A stretch of DNA of 64,000 nucleotides, from the NCBI GenBank assembly GCA_037349315.1, contig JBAIAC010000059.1, forward strand, positions 15,904,501 through 15,968,500, given 5' to 3'. The notes beneath the pieces are model-generated. The model was not told the DNA's origin. It saw only the letters and a list, made by a program, of their open reading frames with translations, and searched no databases. Below are positions 56,506 to 64,000 of the stretch, in pieces. A program made the translations under genes and the position numbers. Within the stretch, counting starts at the first letter, position 1, and each line of letters begins with the position of its first letter. This DNA is from Chelydra serpentina (lineage: Eukaryota > Chordata > Testudines > Chelydridae).

Positions 56506-57679
56506 AGGTACCTTGCTGTAAGGGATTTCAAATATCTTGTAAAATGGAAACACTTCAAACCTAAAACCAAATTCCAGCAACAAAATGACGACTTATACTG
56601 AGTGTACCACAGGTTAAGTAAGGGACAAGTTTGACTTCATCACACCCACAAACAAAAAGCAGTGGCAGAGTGTGAGCGAAGCTAAGCAGAATAAGAAGGA
56701 GATGTAAAGAGAGCCTACATAGTAGGATGAGAGGCTAAATAAAACAAGAAACCACTACATTGACTTTAAGTGGGAGTTATGCTGTGAGGAATGCAAGTTC
56801 AGGCCTGGCAAGGGGAGCTCTTGCACTCTCTTCTATATACTACATTAATCTAGCTAATTCATTTCAACTGTAACCCCTTAATCCAAGCCTTGATTATCTC
56901 CAGTGAACCAGTATCTCCAAACACTGCCTTCAGATGCACACACCTGGATACATTTAGCCAAGTGGCTGCATAGGAGTATAAACCTGGGCAAAATTTAGCC
57001 TGCTGACATTGAGTTGCACTGGGGTTTTTTATTTACTTTTGTTGTTTGTTTTTTCTAAACCCTACTATTGGTTAACATTTCAAATTGTCCAAAGAAGGTG
57101 AAAGGAAGGTCATTTTAAACTATATACAATCTTACGTCAAATGGGTTGTTGAAAGAAAGCACAGAGTGGGTTGAAAAGAAGCGGGTGAGCTGTGGTTTGT
57201 TTGGACTAAAGGAATCAAAGAATGGACATCTTTCAGACTTATGTTGAAGATACAAAATTGATACAGCAACAGACCAAAATTTTCAAGGTAAGAAGTGTTC
57301 ATACACAGATCATTAGAAATATTTTACTGAGTAATTTTGATGGGACATGGCGGCCCCTTAATGACACTGCTTTCACTGAGATCATTTGACAGTGGACTCA
57401 GGGTGGCAGGGCCCTTATGGGTAGCGTCATGCTTAGCACTTCAACCAGCATCACTATCTCCATGGGCCTTAACACAATCAGATGCTGGGACCTCTGGATT
57501 TACAATCATGCCAGGAATCTTTTTCCTGATCCTGAAAAGCTTCTGAGCAGCCCAGCTAAAGAGAGGGAACTAAGTGACATCACCAATTCCGTGGTCTGTC
57601 TTAAACAACCCCTAAGATATGCACCTAAAGCCATTATTCAAACCTAATGTGTCAATTTCCACCCTTACCTTTCTTTATC
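56506..57679. other. Non-coding DNA
   Basis: No feature is recognised. Confidence 0.35.
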
Positions 57680-58105
57680 ATCTATCTAATAAAAGTCCCG
57701 TGCGGCGAACCAGGACAAATATAGCCTTGTAACAGCTTGCTGTGACCAGTTTGGCAAGTCAAAAGCAACGCTGAGCAACTTGGCCTCAATACGTGCCTCT
57801 AACAGACTGGCTAGAGGAAAATCAGAGCAACTTGGCCAAATGCTTTCCACAGCCAGGGGCATGAAGCCAAAGTCCAGGCGTGGCTAATTGGGTCATGTGC
57901 TGTGCCTGTGGTCTTCCAATAACTCAACTAACGCCGCAGACAGAAGTTGTATCTTCCTGTCTCTTGCTAGCCTTTTCTCTCTTCTCCGTGTGCATTCGTC
58001 TTAAGAGGAGAGAGATTCAGACTAAAAAGAGAGAAGCTACCAGCAAAAAGCAACACTCACTTTCCTCCTCCAACCTGAACATTTTATGCTATTTGTGAAA
58101 ACTTT
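57680..58105. other. Unassigned repeat-like block
   Basis: It opens TCATCTATCTAATAAAAGTC with a CpG cluster (CCCGTGCGGCG), unlike its surroundings. The start with TC and the TAATAAAAG wording is reminiscent of Helitron 5' ends, but no CTRR 3' end with hairpin was confirmed. Confidence 0.25.
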
Positions 58106-58111
58106 AAAGTA

Positions 58112-58325
58112 CAGGCGAGTCGCATCTTAGGCGCATTTAACAGGCGCGAATTCAGCTTTGCGTGGTTGGCAAAAACAGAAAAAAATAAATAACTATTTTA
58201 AAACTGCATCTGTAGTGCGGGCGATTCCGCCCGCCATTCAACTCAATGAGTGTTTCACTATCCGCGGTTTTCGCTTTACGTGCTAACCGCGGAACGGAAC
58301 CCCCGCGTAAGATGAGACTTGCCTG
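58112..58325. mobile_element. Tigger/pogo-like MITE, TA duplication
   Basis: The termini CAGGCGAGTCGCATCTTA and (inverted) CAGGCAAGTCTCATCTTA match at 16 of 18 bases. TA flanks both sides (58110-58111 and 58326-58327). The CpG-rich interior ATCCGCGGTTTTCGCTTTAC resembles pogo/Tigger non-autonomous elements. It is 214 bp and non-coding. Confidence 0.85.
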
Positions 58326-58938
58326 TAGTGGTTACTCCCTGTAAAAGACAGTACAAGTGGGGGGAGTGGCAGGAACAAGCATTTGTTATAATGAAGACAA
58401 ATTGATTTTTTCCTCTTTTCTTTAAGTTTCTAACTAGTATAACTTATCACATGTCCCTAGTATAGACAAGGCTTGACTTTCTCCATGATTGAATGATTAG
58501 GAAAGCTCTCTCTAAGTCTTGACACACAATGGAATTTCGGACAGTTTATCAATGTCATTCACCTCCAGGTCCAGAATACACAGTACATTCACATTCCGCT
58601 TTTCCTTACCCATTTTTGCATAAATGTCTAAATTCCATTTTGTAACGGAAGCAAGCCATTCCAGGCACTGTATTTCGAGGCAAGTATAGCACTTCCCAGG
58701 TGATTAAAGCTCCTTGGCCTTCAGCTTTGTGCCTTACAAAAACCAATGGAAGTGTGCTATCATCATCCAAAAACGCACTGCCTCTTGTGTCTTATTGCTT
58801 AAAAAGCTTGTCACATGTTAATTGGGAGCATTGGACCTTTTATTGTCTGAGTATTACTGCTCATCTTAATCCTAAAAGAAGTTGCACAGCTAAAGTCCCA
58901 CATCTGTATCAGTTTTGTTCTCATTTACATTAAGCCCC
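58326..58938. other. Non-coding DNA
   Basis: Nothing is recognised. Confidence 0.3.
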
Positions 58939-59168
58939 CCAGGGGCGGTGCCAGCTTTTTTGCTGCCATAGGCGGCAGCAGGAGAAGCTGCCGCCTATGA
59001 TCCCTGGCGAGATGCCGCCGAGATCCCCGGCGGCAGCTTCTTCAGCCGCCGGGGATCTCGGCGGCGGCCTCTCCTGCCGGCGGCCGCTGAGGGACCTGAA
59101 CCGCGCCCCCCAAATCCTGGCGCCCTAAGCGACCGCCTAGGGTCACCTAATGGTAGCGCCAACCCTGT
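58939..59168. mobile_element. GC-rich hAT-like MITE with perfect hairpins
   Basis: CAGGGGCGGTGCCAGC at the left and the inverted right end CAGGGTTGGCGCTACC resemble hAT termini. Inside are two perfect inverted repeats: 12 bp (58968-58979 and 58987-58998) and 21 bp (59014-59034 and 59045-59065, 10-nt loop). It is very CpG-rich against AT-rich flanks. Confidence 0.7.
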
Positions 59169-60712
59169 GAAAGGGGCCTTAGTGAAAATGAGAATTAGGT
59201 CTATCAAGAATTACAATCTGCCCTTTAGGCCAATTAGACCAATTCTTGAACTTTGTGAACTAGTGTAACACAAATCTTGCAATGATTTAACTAAACTAAA
59301 CTGGCTTTCTAAAACCAATGTAGTTAGTCTGGTGCAAGTCTGTGTGTGGACACTTACTTTGGAACAGAAATTTCTATTTTAGCCAAGGAGAGGATTTTTT
59401 TTTTCCAGTGACTTCTACAGGCTTTGGATCAGGCCCTGAAAGTAGCAAGTAACTCTGCATTCAAATGGCTCTGTGTTGCTGCTACTTTTTGAGTCTACTA
59501 TTCCATTCAATATGATCTTAGACTTACTGAGTTGTTTTTTTAATCCCACTGAGTAAAACTAAACTAAATCTATGGCAGAATTCTTAATCAGTTGAAGAAC
59601 TAACATTGTAAGGAAAGACTGCACAAACTAGCAATCTACACCCTGGATATTTCAGTAACTTTGCCAGAGACAAACAAACAAAAAACCCCAAATTTGAAGG
59701 CTTGCAAATCCTGTAAGGTATTGCCCTGAGGTCTGCTTATAATAGAAATTTTTGAACGATTGTAGCTACAACCCTGTGATGCCTCCCAGCCCCTGTGCAG
59801 ATACGCTGAACCTGTGACACTTACCTCAGTTTCAAGTTGCCCCAGCCTTTGAGTGTCTTGGAGTCACTGTGACAGCTCTATAGCATCCTGAGAATCCCCT
59901 TCCTCAAAGAGACGCCTGTGCAAGTAGTTTACCTCAGCTTTATGGCTGCTTTGCACCTCCCCAGCAATGCAGAAGAGAGTAGTGGGGGATAAGGGCCTGC
60001 ATTTTCAGAGCAGATTTTGCTCATTGTACATGCTATTTAATAAACAAAGACTGAAGGGAATACATTTATTTTGATCCCTTGAGATGTTATAAATCAAAAT
60101 CACGAGTAGGAGGTTTCTTACTAATGCTTGTAAGCCTCCAGTATGTGTAGCTCTTCGCAGTGCAGGATCTGTCTGGAAAGTGCACTATATTCGGATATGG
60201 AATTCTATTCTCGATTGATAAGATTGTTAATTAACTCTAGTTCAGGAACAACTGATTTCACGAATAACCGTTTGGGGGAGAGAAACATCAAATTAAAAAT
60301 AAATGTCTCTTACATTTCAGGACTAAGATATTTTAAAAGATTTCCAACGGAGATAAGGCAGATGCAGTAAACAAGCATTTTCAAATAAAAGTGAATGAGT
60401 TCAAGAGATTAATCCCAGTTCATTATTAAGGGACCCTCTTGGTACATGATTTTGCAGAGGAATATGCTGCAGACCCCTAGGGATGGGACAACTCACATGC
60501 GCATAGTATACTGCAATTCATTGTCATTTACACATCGACAAACTGCTCCACACCATGGAGAACAAAGAGTTGTCATATCAGGTGTTGAAAGGAACTGGGC
60601 CAAGCCCCAGAGCAACTACTCCCTATTCCCTACTGGCCTAACGTGCACAGCAGCACACGTTATCCTGAGAATTTACTGCAGCAGCCAGTGTGGAAAAACA
60701 GCTCCTATACAC
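59169..60712. other. Non-coding DNA
   Basis: Nothing is recognised. Confidence 0.35.
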
Positions 60713-60835
60713 AGGGTGACCAGACAGCAAATGTGAAAAGTGGGAACACAGGGTTGGGGGTAATAGGAGCCTATATAAGAAAAAGACCCAAAAAGTCGTG
60801 ACTATCCCTATAAAATCGGGACATCTGGTTACCCT
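60713..60835. mobile_element. MITE with AGGGTGACCA termini, second copy
   Basis: AGGGTGACCAGACAGCAAAT and the inverted end AGGGTAACCAGATGTCCC bound it. The flanks CTATACAC and ATATACAC agree at 7 of 8, suggesting a hAT-type 8-bp duplication. It is the same family as 11883-12002. Confidence 0.75.
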
Positions 60836-61289
60836 ATATACACTACAACGCTATGGCACAGGAATTTGGAGGCAAACAGTCAAGTGGCACATACACACAA
60901 CCACCATTCTCTTCTTTCTTCTCATGCATAGCTCTAGGACTTAGGTGTAAAAGCAGTGCATTGCTGCTGAAGTGGCTATGAGAGAGGAGCTTATGGACTG
61001 TTGGACTGCTGCATGTAAGCAATGAGCCAGTGTATGTTCTGCCAATTGTAATATAGCAGTATGTACCTAGCTAAGGTATTTCTAATAGATCTGTTGAGGC
61101 CACCAGTTGTATTTACTTGTATCAGTGGCTGTATTGGTGCTTTGTCAACATGGGCATTGTCCGTAGGCAATTTCTGCCTGGTGCAGCGACTTGGATCTGT
61201 GTATTGAACTTCAAAATATCACCTGCACTGCCCCTTCCTGCCCATGCTAGAGTTTTGTATGGAGGGATGGGGGTGACAAGAAGTCAACA
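60836..61289. other. Non-coding DNA
   Basis: Nothing is recognised. Confidence 0.3.
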
Positions 61290-61535
61290 GAGAGGAAGGT
61301 TGGCTGAGGCACTGGACTCTGATTCAGGCATAGAATTCCTGACTCCACACAGACTTTTTTATGTGACCTTACGCAAATCACCCCTCTCTTCGCCTTACAC
61401 CCCATCTGTAAAAATGGGGATAAACATACTTCCTGCATCTGCCCTGTCTGTGTAGGTTATAAATTCATTATGGCCAGGCTCTCTCTTCACATATGCCCCC
61501 ATTCAGTGCCTTGCACACTAGGATACAGCTCTAAG
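61290..61535 (+). repeat. MIR-type (core) SINE
   Basis: GGCTGAGGCACTGGACTCTG, a core GTGACCTTACGCAAATCAC, AAAATGGGGATAAACATAC and a tail ending CAGTGCCTTGCACACTAGG fit an old MIR-like SINE. Confidence 0.65.
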
Positions 61536-61750
61536 GGCCTTTAGATGCTACTTAAAACACATGTAAATAGTCACAGCGACACTCCTGCAGGAGTAGATGA
61601 TACGTGGAGGATAGCATGCTGGGGTGGTACAAACCCTCCGCAGGCGTCTTCCATGGCTAGCGTTTAACCCTCCTTTTGTCAAGCACCCAACTGAGCTCTG
61701 GCACTCTGCAAAGTTAAGAAACATGGAGACTGGCTTGCTTTTAATTCTTT

Positions 61751-61962
61751 CAAGTATCAGAGGGGTAGCCGTGTTAGTCTGGATCTGTAGAAGCGACAAA
61801 GAGTCCTGTGGCACCTTATAGACTAACAGACGTATTGGAGCATAAGCTTTCGTGGGTGAACACCCACTTCGTCGGATGCATCCGAAGAAGTGGGTATTCA
61901 CCCATGAAAGCTTATGCTCCAATACCTCTGTTAGTCTATAAGGTGCCACAGGACTCTTTGTC
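61751..61962. mobile_element. Foldback repeat, probably Penelope-like, about 14-bp TSD
   Basis: The opening AAGTATCAGAGGGGTAGCC tail is followed by two long inverted arms (about 61793-61875 and 61882-61962). GCTTTTAATTCTTT (61737-61750) and GCTTTTATTTCTTT (61963-61976) match at 13 of 14 as target duplication. It is the same family as 7040-7246, in opposite orientation. Confidence 0.75.
61838..61875 (-). ncRNA. Hammerhead-ribozyme-like motif
   Basis: The minus strand gives CCGACGA (U4 changed to C), an extra A, a GTGGGT-GTTC-ACCCAC hairpin, GAAA and the AGC-TTAT-GCT stem III followed by C. The U4 change in the core should reduce or abolish cleavage. Confidence 0.33.
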
Positions 61963-61976
61963 GCTTTTATTTCTTT

Positions 61977-62302
61977 GTATTTTTTTTAAATTCTGTCCAA
62001 CGAAGCAGCCCTTGTCTTATGGAAATATAAGGGATTGGGCTCAAAGAAAGTAGAATAAAGTACACCAGTGACATTTTAGCAAAGGATATGGCTTTATTTT
62101 AATTAGATGGAGAATACATATATTTCATTTTAGTCTAAGTGTGTCCATGAATGTGTGTGGCTGTTTAAAGGCTAATAAACTTTCTTGCTTCACCCATATG
62201 ACATCTAGGTTGCAGATCACGTTGTAACAAAGGAATGAACACTCTTTAAAAATTCAGACCCTAAATTACTGGCAGTTATGCTATATTCAGCCTGGACAGT
62301 GG
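61977..62302. other. Non-coding DNA
   Basis: Nothing is recognised. Confidence 0.3.
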
Positions 62303-62310
62303 GTATCAAC

Positions 62311-62474
62311 CAATGTTCCCTCTAATTTTTGACAGGCTATGTGCGCAAAAAAATTATTCTATGCAAATTGTTGTGTTTCTGTGCAAATTTTTGTGCACGC
62401 GGTGTTTTGCCGTGTGCGCAGGGTTTTAGGATCTGTGTGCACGCGCACACGCGCACAACTTAGAGGGAACAGTG
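62311..62474. mobile_element. 164-bp hAT MITE, perfect 8-bp TSD
   Basis: CAATGTTCCCTCTAA at the left and the inverted right end CACTGTTCCCTCTAA match at 14 of 15. GTATCAAC flanks both sides (62303-62310 and 62475-62482). A GTGCGC/CACGCG-rich interior is present. Confidence 0.9.
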
Positions 62475-62482
62475 GTATCAAC

Positions 62483-63487
62483 AAAAGATCAGTACTGCAA
62501 AAGATTATTTCATTTTAGCAAAACAAAGTTGCACACTTGGGGTCCTAATGCTTGACTTTGCTTGTGTATTTAGACCTACTGAAATGAGTGGGACTCATCA
62601 GGTGCATCTGTGTTTGTAGCATCAGGGTTGTGGGTTCCAATTTGGCCCCCAAGTAAATCAATGGCAAAATGCCCACTGATTGCAACTGGAGCACAATCAG
62701 ACCCCTGAGGCATAAATGGAAGTGACTCTAACTATAAACCCTTTAATCCCAGTGTTCTAATACAAATATCTTTAAAAGTGCTGCACTCTATGCTCGTCTC
62801 TGCGTTCATAATGGGACGTCAGGAAACAAGTGTAGGAAAAGTTTATTTTTTGTATTCAAATATTATAATGAAGGACAAAATTCTGCCTTAAGTGATGTGT
62901 GGACAATTCCTGCTTTAGCCTATGAGACCTCTGTGGGTATTAGAGATCTGAATGTAACCGTTAATGTATGATTCATGCAAGAAATATTTTCTCAAACTGT
63001 TTGATCTGAATGCACAGCTCACACCAACAAATGTTGTCCCACTACACATGGCTATCATGAAACAAAGAGAGGGTATTGATCACACATTTCTTTTAAATCT
63101 ATCATTTATTAATCTAACACATGCAAAGGGCCTAGATCCTCAGCTGCTGTCAATCGAAATCGCTCTACTGAAATCAATGTAAGGAATTTAATGTAGTAAT
63201 AATCGTGTAATGCATGAGACCTAAAATACTGAGTTGTTCTCCTTTCCCAAATGCGATTTTGGGAGAATTACCTCTTCACAGAAAGAGACATATATATGCT
63301 AAGATAACCATATGAAAAATCAGAAACTTTTAATAACCGTTTAACTGTAAACAAGCCACCAAACTGGCTACACACAGTCACTGTTGTGTTCCACTCTCTG
63401 CTTTGTGCCACCAAAAACCCTTCCAAACAAACCACCTCGCAGACCTGCAGCTGCACAAAAGTCCCCAGCTTCCCAGGACTTCATTAC
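62483..63487. other. Non-coding DNA
   Basis: Nothing is recognised. It is a presumed intron downstream of the next candidate exon. Confidence 0.3.
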
Positions 63488-63603
63488 CTACATTAACTAT
63501 CCAGCTCTCAGCACTGCCATCTAGTAGAAAGTGATAGTCTACCATGGCGTTGGCTGTCACATCAGCTCGAAAGGCAGCATTATTCCAGGAGAGCATCGCA
63601 AAG
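63488..63603 (-). CDS. Candidate exon of an unidentified minus-strand gene
   Basis: The minus strand reads AMLSWNNAAFRADVTANAMV followed by DYHFLLDGSAESWIVNV, ending at donor TGTAG|GTAATG. The acceptor (AACAATAGCAACAG) has a poor pyrimidine tract, so the 5' boundary is uncertain. The composition (balanced, three Trp/Tyr-containing strands) looks like folded protein. The donor phase does not match the start of the exon at 54900-54993, so either an exon is missing or the candidate is unrelated. Confidence 0.4.
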
Positions 63604-64000
63604 CTGTTGCTATTGTTAATATTTTACTGCAGTGTGAGTAGTTATCAGGTTAACCACCCAGTACGTGATTAGAAACCAATTTCCCCCAAGCCCTGGGTCC
63701 TGGCAGCTGCACGACGTTCATCCAGCAAGATCCGTTAACACAACTAGATTACCCTGGGTTTGTTTTGTATTTTTAACGCATTACCTTTGATTTTTCTATT
63801 GAAAACACTGCCCACCCTACACACCCACCCTCTGCACATCGCAACAATACCCCAGCTCCTGCTCGCAGCTGGAAAGGACGGGTAACCGGACTCCCCTAGG
63901 TATTAGCGCCTAAGGGATGTAAACAGAGATGGAGAAAATGGGTCTTATCGATCACTCGGAATCTATACGGCCGCCTTTAATGTTGCTTGCAGATTTACCA
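63604..64000. other. Non-coding DNA
   Basis: No CpG island, promoter or exon is recognised. The window ends here. Confidence 0.35.

Overview
The window is vertebrate nuclear DNA, most likely from a turtle, or failing that another non-avian reptile such as a crocodilian. The evidence is the repeat content: a CR1 LINE with an octamer-type 3' end, a tRNA-derived SINE whose tail is a CR1 3' end, MIR-type SINEs, a Ty3/gypsy retrotransposon, a PIF/Harbinger transposon, many hAT MITEs with 8-bp target duplications, and foldback repeats that look Penelope-derived. There are no operons, rRNA genes, CRISPR arrays or bacterial genes. The assignment to turtle is inference.

Most long open reading frames are repeat-derived. 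Against that background six short minus-strand blocks look like coding exons of one gene with very large introns: 63488-63603, 54900-54993, 33542-33611, 19567-19689, 18596-18766 and 1345-1456. The middle four are mutually phase-compatible with recognisable splice sites. I could not identify the protein. Its cysteine content suggests a secreted or extracellular protein, but that is a guess.

Layout. 1-12 kb: possible 3'-most exon, a 65-bp minisatellite, MITEs and two foldback elements. 12.3-18.2 kb: a complete but disabled Ty3/gypsy element on the minus strand with two 657-bp LTRs. Its integrase lies upstream of the reverse transcriptase, the Gmr1-type order. 18.5-19.7 kb: two exons. 20-33 kb: LTR fragments, a solo LTR, hAT and Harbinger MITEs, and a MITE containing a 27-28-bp minisatellite. 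33.5 kb: one exon. 34-42 kb: SINEs, MITEs and a CR1 fragment. 42.2-43.7 kb: a 5'-truncated CR1 with most of its RT reading frame. 43.9-50.1 kb: a decayed Harbinger transposon with transposase and Myb/SANT-like genes, interrupted by a hAT MITE and a solo LTR. 50-64 kb: LTR-like and tandem-repeat DNA, the CR1-tailed SINE, one exon, a Tigger-like MITE, a GC-rich hairpin MITE, a foldback element and a last exon candidate.

Nothing here forms a pathway. The two layers are a sparse host gene and a dense, often nested, record of transposition with many target-site duplications still readable.
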